The notes: generated from the sequence alone by a model not told the origin. A stretch of 64,000 nt of DNA from Phycisphaeraceae bacterium (GCA_020639135.1 JACKHE010000003.1:1-64000), one strand, 5' to 3'. Positions 52,775-62,029 are shown, numbered from the stretch's first letter. Numbers and translations: made by a program.

Positions 52775-53832
52775 GCGCTCATCCGCTCCGCCGTCAGCGC
52801 GCCGGCCCGTTCCCGATTGCAGGAGCGGAGGCCGCCGGCGAGGAACTCGTCCAGCGCCGCGTGAACGTCCTCGGGGCTGGCGACGCCCTGGAGCCGCATC
52901 CGCAGCCCCTTGCAGGGGCCGAGCGCCTTGCCGAACCACGAGATCCGGGTGCGGATGTGCGTCAGCGCGTACCGCTCGCCGCGGAAGTCGAGCATCAGGT
53001 CGAAGTAGCGGCGGATCGACTCGATCTTCTCATGCTCCGTGGGCTCGGCCGGCGCGGCGCCGTCGGTCTGCAGCGCCCAGCAGTCGCGGAAGATCCAGGG
53101 CCGGGCGAAGGCGCCGCGGCCGATCATCACGCCGGCGCATCCGGTGCGCTCGATCATGGCGACGCAGTCCCCGGGCGACCTGACATCGCCGTTGCCGATG
53201 ACGGGGATGTTCTCGACAGCGCCGACGACCTGCGCAATGCCGTCCAGGCGCACGCTGCCGCGGAAACGCTGCTCGGTGGTGCGCCCGTGGATGGTGATCG
53301 CGGCGACGCCGATCTTTTCGAGCGCCCGCGCCAGCGTCGGCGCCACGATGGAGTCATCGTCCCAGCCGAGCCTGAGCTTGGCGGTGGTGGGGACGCGCCC
53401 GCCGGATGACCGATCGACGGCCTCGACAACGCGCTCGGTCAGACGCTGAGTGGCGCAGGCGTCGCGGAGCAGGAGCGATCCCCCGTTCTTCTTGGCGACC
53501 TTGTCCACGGGGCAGCCCATGTTGATGTCCACGACGGTGGCGCCGTGCGCGACGGCCCACCTGGCGCCGTCGGCGAGGATATCGGGATCGCGTCCGTAGA
53601 GCTGCATCCCGACGGGCTGGTCGAGGTCGTGGGTGCGCGCCAGGTCGAGGGACTGCTGTGTCCCTCGGAGCAGGCCGTGGGGGCTGAGCAGGTCGGTGCA
53701 GGCGAGGCCCACCCCGCCCCAGGCCCTGGTGATGATGCGGAACGCGAGGTCGCAGTAGTTGGCGACCGGCGCGAGCATCACGTTGGACGCGAGCGCGACG
53801 GGGCCGATGGTGAGCGGGACGCCGATGGGCAT
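52771..53832 (-). CDS. dus: tRNA-dihydrouridine synthase
   Basis: Dus enzymes reduce specific uridines in tRNA with FMN and NADPH. The 353-residue TIM barrel shows LAPVANYCDLAFRII (MAPM-type FMN site), VGMQLYG, DINMGCPVDKVAKKNGGSLLL with the catalytic Cys in GCP, KLRLGWD, ITIHGRT, PVIGNGDV and MIGRGAFARPWIF. A C-terminal helical domain is complete. The usual GAGAAL after the Cys is NGGSLL. It resembles DusB but exact position specificity is open. It lies 27 bases after the PA14 gene and is coupled to the Pgl-like gene downstream. Confidence 0.93.
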   Translation of the reverse strand: MPIGVPLTIGPVALASNVMLAPVANYCDLAFRIITRAWGGVGLACTDLLSPHGLLRGTQQSLDLARTHDLDQPVGMQLYGRDPDILADGARWAVAHGATVVDINMGCPVDKVAKKNGGSLLLRDACATQRLTERVVEAVDRSSGGRVPTTAKLRLGWDDDSIVAPTLARALEKIGVAAITIHGRTTEQRFRGSVRLDGIAQVVGAVENIPVIGNGDVRSPGDCVAMIERTGCAGVMIGRGAFARPWIFRDCWALQTDGAAPAEPTEHEKIESIRRYFDLMLDFRGERYALTHIRTRISWFGKALGPCKGLRMRLQGVASPEDVHAALDEFLAGGLRSCNRERAGALTAERMSA

Positions 53833-53859
53833 GACGCCGGCATGGTATGCCCAGCGGGC

Positions 53860-56800
53860 TCACTCGATCGGCGCGACGTTCTTCCACTGGACAACGCGGA
53901 TGTCCCCGGTGTTGATCTCGCGGAATGCCTCGGCGGGGATGACGGATTCAAAGAGGTCGCTCGGCCCCTGCCAAGTCGTCACGAGGCCCTGCGTCCAGTC
54001 CCGCTCGAGGTACAGCACCTCGAAGTCGTGCACGCCGGTGTCCAGGAACACGGTCCCCTCGGTGAAGCGGAAGCTGTGGTTTGCGTCGTCGTCGATGATC
54101 GTCGAGTCGTTGATCAGCAACCTCGCGCCGGCGTCGGAGCCAAGCTTGAACGTCCAGTCTCCTGATTCCTCGATGACGATCTGACCGGTGAGCCTCGCGG
54201 CGAAGTAGTTCGTGGGGCCCCCCAGGTAGAAGGCGTCCTGCGTGATGCGCCAGGCGATGTTGTCCACGCCGGTGGTCTCGTCCGCACTGTCCCAGTCCAC
54301 GAAATCTAGGGACGTTGTGTTCTCGTTGATGAACCATTGTGCGCGGAGCCTCTCGGTCCCGGCGTAGGGTCCACCCGGCGATTCCAACGGCGCCGGCGTG
54401 AGTGCCGAACTCGGGACGACCTCCTCGAAGCCGTCGCCCGGGCCCTGCCAGGTCAGGTACAGCCCCTGCGTCCAGTCGCGCTCGAGGTAGCGGATCTCGA
54501 TCGAGTGCTCGCCCTCAATGAGGTCAATGTTCCCGGCGGTGAATCGGAAGCTGTGATTGGCGTCGTCATTGACGACGAGCTGATCGTCGATGAAAAGCCG
54601 GGCGCCGGCGTCGGAGCCCAGCCTAAAGGTCCACGCCCCGGGCTCAGGGATGTTGATCGAGCCGACGAGCTTGAGCGCGAAATAGTTCGTGGGGCCCCCG
54701 TTGTAGAACGCGGACTGCGTGATATTCCAGGCGACCTTGTCCTCGACGGTGGACGTGTCGTAGTCGTACCAGTCCACCTCGCCGAGCGTGGTGGCGTGGC
54801 TCGTCCCGCTGGACCAGTAGGCGCGCAGCCCGCCGCCTCCAGCGTCGACGACCGGCTCATTCGCGCTGGTCTTGAACGCGCTGGGGGGGATGACCTCCTC
54901 GAACTCGTCGTTGGGCCCCTGCCACGTGACCACGAGCCCCTGCGTCCAGTCGCGCTCGAGGTAGCGGACATCGAACGAGTGCTCTCCGGCGGAGAGCGTC
55001 ACCGTCCCCGGCGTGAACCGGAAGCTGTGGTTGGCGTCGTCGTTGATCAGCAGCTCCTCGTCGAGGTACAGTCTGGCGCCGGCGTCGGAGCCCAGCTTGA
55101 ACGTCCACAGGCCGGTGTCGGGGACGGTGATCGTTCCGACGATGCGGAGCGCGAAATAGTTCGTCGGTCCTCCCTCGTAGAACGCGTCCTGCGTGATCTC
55201 CCACGAGACGTCCTGCTCGATTGACACGTTGTCGAAGTTGGCCCAATCGACCTGCCCCAGGTTCGTCGCGTGCGAGGCGCTGGTGGTCCAGTACGCGTTG
55301 AGCCCGCCGCCGCCGGGGTCGCCAAGGATCACGTCCGGCCTCAGTGCGCTGGAGGGGACGACCGACTCGAAGTCATCGCCCGGCCCCTTCCACGTGAGCA
55401 CCAGCCCCTGCGTCCAGTCGCGCTCGAGGAAGTTGACCTCGATATTGTGGAGCCCGGCGTCGAGCGCGATCGACCCGGCCTTGAACCGGAAGCTGTGGTT
55501 CGCGTCGTCGTTGACGACCAGCTCGCCGTCGATGAAGAGCCTCGCGCCGGCGTCGGAGCCCAGGTCGAACGTCCACGAGCCGCTGGTGGGGGTCTCGATG
55601 GTCCCCATCAGGCGCAGCGCGAAGTAGTTCGTGGGGCCGTCGGTGTAGAACGCGGACTGCGTGATCGGCCAGTACACGTTGCCCGGGATTGAGGTGTGGT
55701 CGTAGAAATCCCAGTCCACCTCGCCGAGCGTGGTGGCCTGGCTGGCGCTGCTGTTCCAGAACGCCTGGAGGCCTCCATCCGGATCGGGCGCCGGGATGCT
55801 GCCAGGGGTCAGGGCGTCCGCCGGGATGACCTCCTCATACGGGTCGCTCGGCCCCTTCCAGGTCGCGACGAGGCCCTGCGTCCAATCGCGTTCGAGATAC
55901 CGCACATCGATGACGTGATCGCCCTCCGTCAGGTCGATCGTCCCGGAGGTGAAGCGGAAGCTGTGGTTGGCGTCGTCATCGACGACGAGCTGGCCGTCGA
56001 TGAACATCCTCGCGCCGGCGTCGGAGCCCAGATTGAACGTCCAGGACCCGTCCTCGGGGATCGCGATCGTGCCGTAGAGCCGGCACGCGAAGTAGTTCGT
56101 CGGGCCGTCGGTGTAGAAGGCGTCCTGCGTGATTTCCCAGGAGATGTTGCGCTCGGTCGTGACGGTGTTGTACCTCGCCCAGTCGATCTGCCCCAGGTTG
56201 GTCGCGTGCGAGGCGCTGGTGGTCCAGTAGGCGGTCAGGCCCTGCCCCGCTTCAGCGGCCGGCGCGTTGGCGGGGTCGTGCGTGAAGGCGATCGCCGGAA
56301 CGACGGTGTAATCGGCGTCGCTGGGGCCCCTCCACTCGAGCACGAGCCCCTGAGTCCAGTCGCGTTCGAGGAAGCGGATCTCGATGTCGGCGCTCCCGGA
56401 GTCGAGCTCGACCCAGTTCGATGCGGAGGAGAAGCTGTGATTCGCGTCATGGTCGATCACGAGCGCGCCGTTGATGAAGAGCCGGGCGCCGGCGTCGCTG
56501 GACATGCGGAAATCCCACAGACCCGCCTCGTCGATGTCGATCAATCCGGTCAGACGCAGCGCGAAATAGTTCGTGGGGCCCCCGGTATAGAACGGGTCCT
56601 GCGTGACAGGCCAGTTCACGTCGTCAACAACGGTGATCTGGTCGTAGCTGGACCAGTCCACCTGCCCCAGATTGGTCGCGTGCGAGGCGGAGAGCGTCCA
56701 CATCGCAAGGAGGCCGGGCTCGGGGAGGTCCTCGCCGCCCATCGGCGCCACCCCGCCGGCGCGGGATGACACCGGCAGCCAGACAATCACGAGGACGATC

Positions 56801-56865
56801 AGGGACCACCAGGATGCATCAAGCCGCTCCCGGGTCCGGACGCCGGGATTATTCATGTTTCGCAT
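53860..56865 (-). CDS. secreted protein of six PA14-type repeats
   Basis: The 1001-residue protein has a signal anchor (SLIVLVIVWLPVSSRA) and six repeats of about 157 residues, beginning near residues 53, 211, 367, 523, 681 and 838. Each contains SASHATNLGQVDW, TQDAFYTGGPTNYFALRL, GSWTFDLGSDAGARLFIDG, DDANHSF and LERDWTQGLVLTWKGP, which matches the PA14 beta-barrel (SDDGxRLxxDG is its core; here SDAGARLFI). The sixth repeat is the most divergent at its start. PA14 domains bind carbohydrates in many secreted enzymes, but there is no catalytic domain here. The C-terminus ends soon after repeat six with no visible sorting tail. Confidence 0.88.
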   Translation of the reverse strand: MRNMNNPGVRTRERLDASWWSLIVLVIVWLPVSSRAGGVAPMGGEDLPEPGLLAMWTLSASHATNLGQVDWSSYDQITVVDDVNWPVTQDPFYTGGPTNYFALRLTGLIDIDEAGLWDFRMSSDAGARLFINGALVIDHDANHSFSSASNWVELDSGSADIEIRFLERDWTQGLVLEWRGPSDADYTVVPAIAFTHDPANAPAAEAGQGLTAYWTTSASHATNLGQIDWARYNTVTTERNISWEITQDAFYTDGPTNYFACRLYGTIAIPEDGSWTFNLGSDAGARMFIDGQLVVDDDANHSFRFTSGTIDLTEGDHVIDVRYLERDWTQGLVATWKGPSDPYEEVIPADALTPGSIPAPDPDGGLQAFWNSSASQATTLGEVDWDFYDHTSIPGNVYWPITQSAFYTDGPTNYFALRLMGTIETPTSGSWTFDLGSDAGARLFIDGELVVNDDANHSFRFKAGSIALDAGLHNIEVNFLERDWTQGLVLTWKGPGDDFESVVPSSALRPDVILGDPGGGGLNAYWTTSASHATNLGQVDWANFDNVSIEQDVSWEITQDAFYEGGPTNYFALRIVGTITVPDTGLWTFKLGSDAGARLYLDEELLINDDANHSFRFTPGTVTLSAGEHSFDVRYLERDWTQGLVVTWQGPNDEFEEVIPPSAFKTSANEPVVDAGGGGLRAYWSSGTSHATTLGEVDWYDYDTSTVEDKVAWNITQSAFYNGGPTNYFALKLVGSINIPEPGAWTFRLGSDAGARLFIDDQLVVNDDANHSFRFTAGNIDLIEGEHSIEIRYLERDWTQGLYLTWQGPGDGFEEVVPSSALTPAPLESPGGPYAGTERLRAQWFINENTTSLDFVDWDSADETTGVDNIAWRITQDAFYLGGPTNYFAARLTGQIVIEESGDWTFKLGSDAGARLLINDSTIIDDDANHSFRFTEGTVFLDTGVHDFEVLYLERDWTQGLVTTWQGPSDLFESVIPAEAFREINTGDIRVVQWKNVAPIE

Positions 56866-57033
56866 AGCGTTTCATCGGTGCGCCGCGGGCCCGGCTCGTC
56901 GGTCTCGCTCCTCGCCGGGTACGGTGGCGCCGATTCTCTCGGATGCCACGGCGATCCGGATGGCGATAACCCCGGATCGAACGGCGCGTAACCCCCCGCC
57001 GGACCGCCCAAATATCGCTATCCTGACCCCGCC

Positions 57034-58026
57034 ATGTCCATCCTCATCAACGCGAACACGAAGGTCATCTGTCAGGGCATCACCGGCGCCTACGGCGCCC
57101 TGCACACCAGGGGGTGCCTGCACTACGGGACCAACCTCGTCGGCGGCGTGACCCCCGGCAAGGGGGGCTCCAGGGACGACAACGGGCTCCCGGTCTTCGA
57201 CACCGTCCAGGGCGCCGTCGACGCGACGGGCTGCGACGCGACGATGATCTTCGTCCCGCCGCCCTTCTGCGGCGACGCGATCTTCGAGGCCGCCGACGCC
57301 GGCATCCGGCTGATCTGCGCGATCACCGAGGGCGTCCCGGTCGCGGACATGGTGCGCACGAGGGCGGCGCTCGACGAGATGAACGCCGGGCGCGGCATGA
57401 ACGAGCGGATCAACCTCATCGGCCCCAACTGCCCGGGCGTCATCACCCCGGGGCCCCACACGGGTTCGGGCGAGCGCGCGGGCGACCCCTACACGAACGC
57501 GGGCTGCAAGATCGGCATCATGCCGGGCTACATCAACACGCACGTGAGCGAGTGCGAGACCGGCAAGGCGGTCGGCATCGTCTCGCGCTCGGGCACGCTC
57601 ACCTATGAGGCGGTGTGGCAGACCTCGAACATGGGGCTGGGGCAGACGACGTGCATCGGCATCGGCGGCGACCCGGTGCGCGGGATGGGGTTCATCGACT
57701 GCCTCGAGCTCTTCGAGGCGGACCCGGAGACGAGCGGCGTGCTGATGATCGGCGAGATCGGCGGGACCGACGAGGAGGCCGCCGCCGCCTGGGCGAAGGC
57801 GCACATGTCCAAGCCTCTGGCGGCGTTCATCGCGGGGCGCACCGCGCCCCCCGGCAAGCGCATGGGCCACGCCGGCGCGATCATCTCCGGCGGCGAGGGC
57901 GGCGCCGAGAGCAAGATCGAAGCGCTCCGCGCCGCCGGGTTCACGATCGCCGAGACCCCGGCGGACATGGGCGAGGCGATGGTGCGCGCGATGGGGCTCA
58001 GCCCCGCGGCGGCGCCCCGCGCTTGA
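57034..58026 (+). CDS. sucD: succinate-CoA ligase subunit alpha
   Basis: SucD (330 residues) carries the CoA-binding Rossmann domain and the phosphohistidine of succinyl-CoA synthetase. Segments ILINANTKVICQGITGAYGALHT, GLPVFDTVQGAV, NCPGVITPG, GIVSRSGTLTYEAVWQT, IGIGGDPVRGMGFIDCLELFE and GKRMGHAGAIISGG (His279, the phosphorylated residue) are all present. It is longer than the usual 290 residues through insertions at about 120-130 and 145-165 (PHTGSGERAGDPYTNAG). sucC is not adjacent, so the two subunits are encoded apart. Confidence 0.96.
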   Translation: MSILINANTKVICQGITGAYGALHTRGCLHYGTNLVGGVTPGKGGSRDDNGLPVFDTVQGAVDATGCDATMIFVPPPFCGDAIFEAADAGIRLICAITEGVPVADMVRTRAALDEMNAGRGMNERINLIGPNCPGVITPGPHTGSGERAGDPYTNAGCKIGIMPGYINTHVSECETGKAVGIVSRSGTLTYEAVWQTSNMGLGQTTCIGIGGDPVRGMGFIDCLELFEADPETSGVLMIGEIGGTDEEAAAAWAKAHMSKPLAAFIAGRTAPPGKRMGHAGAIISGGEGGAESKIEALRAAGFTIAETPADMGEAMVRAMGLSPAAAPRA

Positions 58027-58068
58027 TCCCGACGCGGCGTCCCGGGGCGCCCCGTCACGGCGCGGGGT

Positions 58069-60024
58069 TCATTCCCGCCGGGTGTCGATGCGGCCGATCA
58101 CGCTCCGGAGAAACCGCCGCCTGTCCTCGTTGGTCTCGGCGCGTTCCAGCCTGGTCAGGTACGCCAGCGTCGCGGGGTCGCCCCGGAGGCGGCGCATCGC
58201 GTTGGAGATCGCCGTGATGTCGTCGAGGAACGTCGCGTCGCGGACGTTCTCGGTCATCGCGTCGAGGATCTCCTCGCTGCGCGTAGTGAGCAGCTCCTTG
58301 CCCAGCGCCTTCCAGAGCAGGTCGATGACGGCCGTGTCCCGGCGCGCCTTGGCGTCCATCTCGAGGTAGCAGCGGCTGCACAGGTCGGGCCGGCTGGTCG
58401 CGTAGAAGACGCGCAGCAGCGTGTCGGCGAGCTCGGGCGTCAGCGACGCCGGGTCCTGGAGGATGATCGCCTTGCCCAGCTGCGCCGCATCGCCGGTGCG
58501 CCCCAGCATGACGTACCCCCGGATGCCCGCGGTGTAATCGCCCTCCTTGAGCGCCTTGTTGGCGGACTCGGTCAGGTCCTGCGCACCGGGCAGGGTGGGG
58601 ATGCGCGACGTGCGCTTCGCCTTCGGCCCGAAGGTGATGAGCGGGTCGCCGTAGGTGTTGATCTTCCAGGGTTTCTCGGAGTTGGGCCGGATCATCACGC
58701 CCAGCGGCACCGGCGTGAACATCCCCTGCATGAGATAGACCGGGGGCGTGAACCCCTGCAGGAACGGCTCGTCCACGGCGCCCACGTACGCGTACGCGCC
58801 GTTGTCGAGCCATCGCCGCGCGATCGAGTCGCGGTCGCTGAGCTGCTTGGCGGAGAACGAGTGGATGAACGTGACCACCGCGGGCGCCTCGAGGAACGGG
58901 ATGTCGCTCGTCTGCGCGCGTCCGGGGTGCAGGTCGAACCACCTCCGGTTCCCGGAGCTGTTGACGTGGATGGCCCCGGCGTCGAGCGGCGCCCTGGTCG
59001 CGGCCCGCCAGTCGTCGATGCTGTTGCGCGGCGGGTTGAACGAATCGACCCGGTACCCCAGCTTGCGCAGCGCCGTCTCGACCGGGTACACGGTGTAGCC
59101 GTCGTAGGGGGGGTCCTCGCCGTAGCCGTTGAAGAGCCAGAACGACTGCGGCTGGAGGAACAGCGCGCTCATCGCGCGGTAGGCGGATTCGGCGTTCGTG
59201 CCCTGCACGAGCCCCGCCCACGCGTAGATCCGTCCGTCGTCGAACCGGCCGATCAGGTCGGTGATCGCCAGCGCCTCCTCCTTGCCCGGCGTCGTCCAGA
59301 CCTTGTCCGGCGCGTCGCTGAGGCAGAGGGTGATCGAATCGATGTCGTCGCCGATCTGCGCCCAGGTGTAGCCGCAGTGCTGGAACTGCGACTCGATCTG
59401 CTCGTCGAGAGACTTGAAGTTCTCCATGGTCGCGGCGCGGGTGACGACGCCCCGGTCTCCGCCGACCCAGAAGAGCAGCTGCCCGCGCCCCGCGGCAAGG
59501 GCGAGCGCGCCCGGCCACGCGGGGTCGGTCTCGGAGGCGACGACGACGCCCGGGGGCTGCGTGCCGAACGCGGTCCACGCGTCGCGCAGGGACTCGGGTG
59601 AGTCGGCGCCCCAGGCGCTGCGGTTCGCCGATTCGATGCGATCGCGCAGGTCGCCTTCGTGATTCCGCGCCCCGGGCCACAGCAGTGTCTTCTCGGGGCC
59701 GAACGCCTTGACGAAGCGCGCGATGTTATCCCGGGATCCGGGAGTCCCGTCGTCGATGAGCACGGGGTACCGGTGCTCGGGCGACCACCGCGCGATCGCG
59801 TCGATGTACGCGTCGGTGTCGGGGACGATGACGACCACCGGGTCCACCGGCAGCGACAGCCGCAGTCGCTCGGCCCTGGCGCCGACCCGGCCGGGGCCGC
59901 CTTCGGGGACGGGGGGCATCCCGTTGCGGTCGCGCTGGAGCTGGGCCTCGGCGGCAGGGTTGGTCAGGACGCCCGCGCCCAGGAGCAGGGCCACGAACAC
60001 GCTGCGGTTCAGGAGGTTTCGCAT
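58069..60024 (-). CDS. large exported protein of unknown function
   Basis: The 651-residue protein begins with a signal peptide (VFVALLLGAGVLTNPAAEA). Two alpha/beta-looking regions follow (about 55-230 with VVVIVPDTDAYIDAIARWS, and 260-450 with AGAIHVNSSGNRRWFDL and VVTFIHSFSAKQLSDRDSIARRWLDNGAYAYVGAVDEPFLQGF). The second is reminiscent of gingipain-like (C25) cysteine peptidases, where a His and a GAxAYVG strand occur, but I cannot place a catalytic Cys. The C-terminal 180 residues are helical and TPR-like. It converges with sucD (42-base gap) and stands alone. Confidence 0.7.
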   Translation of the reverse strand: MRNLLNRSVFVALLLGAGVLTNPAAEAQLQRDRNGMPPVPEGGPGRVGARAERLRLSLPVDPVVVIVPDTDAYIDAIARWSPEHRYPVLIDDGTPGSRDNIARFVKAFGPEKTLLWPGARNHEGDLRDRIESANRSAWGADSPESLRDAWTAFGTQPPGVVVASETDPAWPGALALAAGRGQLLFWVGGDRGVVTRAATMENFKSLDEQIESQFQHCGYTWAQIGDDIDSITLCLSDAPDKVWTTPGKEEALAITDLIGRFDDGRIYAWAGLVQGTNAESAYRAMSALFLQPQSFWLFNGYGEDPPYDGYTVYPVETALRKLGYRVDSFNPPRNSIDDWRAATRAPLDAGAIHVNSSGNRRWFDLHPGRAQTSDIPFLEAPAVVTFIHSFSAKQLSDRDSIARRWLDNGAYAYVGAVDEPFLQGFTPPVYLMQGMFTPVPLGVMIRPNSEKPWKINTYGDPLITFGPKAKRTSRIPTLPGAQDLTESANKALKEGDYTAGIRGYVMLGRTGDAAQLGKAIILQDPASLTPELADTLLRVFYATSRPDLCSRCYLEMDAKARRDTAVIDLLWKALGKELLTTRSEEILDAMTENVRDATFLDDITAISNAMRRLRGDPATLAYLTRLERAETNEDRRRFLRSVIGRIDTRRE

Positions 60025-60102
60025 GATCGTCGGATCCTATCGGCGGCGACGCTGATGGGATGCACAATCCTCAAAAACCGAGATGCATCGCCCGCTCCCG
60101 GG

Positions 60103-60807
60103 TCACGCCGGGCCCCTGCCCGGCGTGACGAAGAGGTTGTCCCGCCCCGGGATGATCTGGTCCGCAATCTCGATCGCCTCGCTGAAGGAGGCTTGCGCCG
60201 ACTCGAAATCCACGCACGAGGGGAGCACCTTCCCCTGATCGGCGTGCTGCCGCGTCGCCACACCGTCGCCGGCGACGCAGATCGTGGCGCCGCGCTGCAG
60301 CACGAGCACGCCGATCGACCCGGGCGTGACGCCGGGCATCGGGAAGCAATCGACCCCCGGCGCGAGCGAGTCGGGCATCGGTCTGCAGCGCTGGAGCATC
60401 GCGATGTCCCGCCGGAGCAGGCCCGCCAGCTCCGCGTCGCCGGCGGCCTCGGCGCGCTGGAGCTCCGCGATCATCGGGACGCCGATCCCCTCGCGCTCCT
60501 GCTCGCCGATCCACCAGCCCGCGCCGGCGAAGGCGTCCAGCCCCCGGCGCATGTCGGGCTTGAAGCAGGTCAGCACGACGTCGGTGATGTCGCCGGGCGT
60601 CAGGTTGACGCGCTCGCCGAGTTTCGCGGCCAGGATCGGCCCCGGCAGCCCCGGGTCCACGAGGATCCTGCGATTTCCAGAGATGATCAGCGTCGTCGTC
60701 GCGTGGCCCGTGCGGACCGGGACGCGCTCGTTCCAGAGCGGGTTGGCGGCCAGCGCGCCGATACTGATGACGCTGACGCTCGGGTCGGTGGTGCTGGGCG
60801 CGGGCAT
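60103..60807 (-). CDS. MBL-fold protein with lost metal-binding motif
   Basis: This 234-residue protein has the strand order of a metallo-beta-lactamase fold: TTTLIISGNRRILVDPGLPGPIL, DITDVVLTCFKPDMRRGLDAF and FPMPGVTPGSIGVLVLQRGATICVAGDGVA. The normal THxHxDH motif is replaced by TCFKPDMRRG, and the HTPGH motif reads GVTPGS, so both His sets are gone. It is most likely a pseudoenzyme that kept the fold. It starts three bases after the coaD stop on the same strand, so it is probably co-expressed. Confidence 0.75.
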   Translation of the reverse strand: MPAPSTTDPSVSVISIGALAANPLWNERVPVRTGHATTTLIISGNRRILVDPGLPGPILAAKLGERVNLTPGDITDVVLTCFKPDMRRGLDAFAGAGWWIGEQEREGIGVPMIAELQRAEAAGDAELAGLLRRDIAMLQRCRPMPDSLAPGVDCFPMPGVTPGSIGVLVLQRGATICVAGDGVATRQHADQGKVLPSCVDFESAQASFSEAIEIADQIIPGRDNLFVTPGRGPA

Positions 60808-60810
60808 CGG

Positions 60811-61365
60811 TCAGTCGTTCTCGAGCATCTGCTGGAGCACCGGCGGGTTCTGGGCGCGTTTGGCGCGGAGTTTCTCGACCACCATGGGGGGGCACATCGT
60901 GCCGAGCGACTCCAGGTCGCGTCCCATCGCGGTGATCTGCTTGATCAGGCTCGAGGAGGTGTACGCGAAGCTCTGCCCGGCGACGACGAACGCCGTCTCC
61001 AGCCCCGCGACCTCGCGGTTGGTCAGCGCCTGCTGGACCTCGTTCTGGAGGTCGGAAAGGTTGCGGATGCCGCGGAGCAGCGCCGTCGCGCCGATCTCGA
61101 CCGCGAAGTCCACCGTCAGCCCCGCGTAGCCCAGCACCTCCACGCTCGCCTCGGCGGGCTCGCGCTCGGCGAGTTCGCCCACGAGCGTCCGCGCCATCTC
61201 GATCCGCTCCTCGGCGCTGAAGAGGGCTTCCTTGGCCGGGTTGTGCCCCACGGCCACGATCAGGCGGTCGAAGAGCCGCCGGCCCCGGGCGATCACGTCC
61301 AGGTGGCCGAAGGTCATCGGGTCGAAGGACCCGGGGTAAATCGCGATGTGCGTCCGGCTGGGCAT
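60811..61365 (-). CDS. coaD: phosphopantetheine adenylyltransferase
   Basis: CoaD joins 4'-phosphopantetheine and ATP to dephospho-CoA in coenzyme A synthesis. The 184-residue protein starts AIYPGSFDPMTFGHLDVIARG (the T/HxGH nucleotidyltransferase motif), continues LIVAVGHNPAKEALFSAEERIEM, LLRGIRNLSDLQNEVQQALTN (conserved Arg-Gly and acidic pair) and SSSLIKQI. It is about 20 residues longer than E. coli CoaD. ATG 61365 fits the family start. A terminator separates it from the AhpD-like gene upstream, so it has its own promoter. Confidence 0.96.
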   Translation of the reverse strand: MPSRTHIAIYPGSFDPMTFGHLDVIARGRRLFDRLIVAVGHNPAKEALFSAEERIEMARTLVGELAEREPAEASVEVLGYAGLTVDFAVEIGATALLRGIRNLSDLQNEVQQALTNREVAGLETAFVVAGQSFAYTSSSLIKQITAMGRDLESLGTMCPPMVVEKLRAKRAQNPPVLQQMLEND

Positions 61366-61402
61366 CGGCCAAGTGTATCGGGGAGAGGCGGTGCGGGGCC
61401 GA

Positions 61403-61447
61403 AACAAAAGCGGCCCCGCGGCGCTGCTCGTGCGAGCGCCGCGGGGC
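61403..61447 (-). terminator. terminator of the AhpD-like gene
   Basis: A 13-bp perfect stem (61413-61425 with 61435-61447) around a 9-base loop is followed on the minus strand by a short C-G and TTTTGTTT (61410-61403). It lies 45 bases after the AhpD-like stop and before the coaD start. Confidence 0.88.
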
Positions 61448-61492
61448 CCGGGTTGGGGTCAGGGAGGATCGCGAAGTGCCGGTCCGTCGTGC

Positions 61493-62029
61493 TCAGACGA
61501 GCGCGGGGACCGCGGGGAAATCGACCACGCTCTCGTTGACGTTGTTGAAGAAGTTCGTCAGCACGTTCTCGGCGTAGTTGGCGATGATCTCGACGATCGC
61601 CTCGTCGCTGTAACCGGCGCCCTTGACCGCGTCGAGATCGCTGTCGCCAACGACCCCGCGTGTCTCGTGCAGCGTGCGGACGAATGTCGCGAAGGCGTCG
61701 AGCCTCGGATCACCCAGCGAGTCGCCCTTCCTGGCGGCGACGGTCTGGTCCTCGGTGAGTCCGACCTTTTTGCCAAGCGCGGTGTGGGCGGCGACGCAGT
61801 AGTCGCAGCCGTTGAGCTCGCCGACGGTCAGCGCGATGATCTCGCGCTCGGCGGGCGTGAGCACGCCCCCGGCAAGGGCGGACTTGAACTCGAGAATCGC
61901 CTTCAGCGCGGCAGGCGAGTTCGCCAGGCCCTTGAAGATGTTGAAGTGCTTGCCCTTGAGAGGGCCGTCGAAGATCTCCCGGACGGCGCCGGTGGAGAAA
62001 GCGGGATCGATGACTTGCAGGCGGGGCAT
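61493..62029 (-). CDS. AhpD/carboxymuconolactone-decarboxylase-family protein
   Basis: The 178-residue, all-helical protein has the AhpD active site ELNGCDYCVAAHT (CxxC with His three residues after the second Cys), which reduces hydroperoxides in AhpD-type members. Preceding LTPAEREIIALTVGE is also typical. Peroxidase activity supported by a thiol donor is the best guess; a carboxymuconolactone decarboxylase would lack the CxxC. ATG 62029 has AAGGA 7 bases upstream. A strong terminator follows the gene. It is monocistronic and divergent from a glycosyltransferase gene. Confidence 0.88.
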   Translation of the reverse strand: MPRLQVIDPAFSTGAVREIFDGPLKGKHFNIFKGLANSPAALKAILEFKSALAGGVLTPAEREIIALTVGELNGCDYCVAAHTALGKKVGLTEDQTVAARKGDSLGDPRLDAFATFVRTLHETRGVVGDSDLDAVKGAGYSDEAIVEIIANYAENVLTNFFNNVNESVVDFPAVPALV

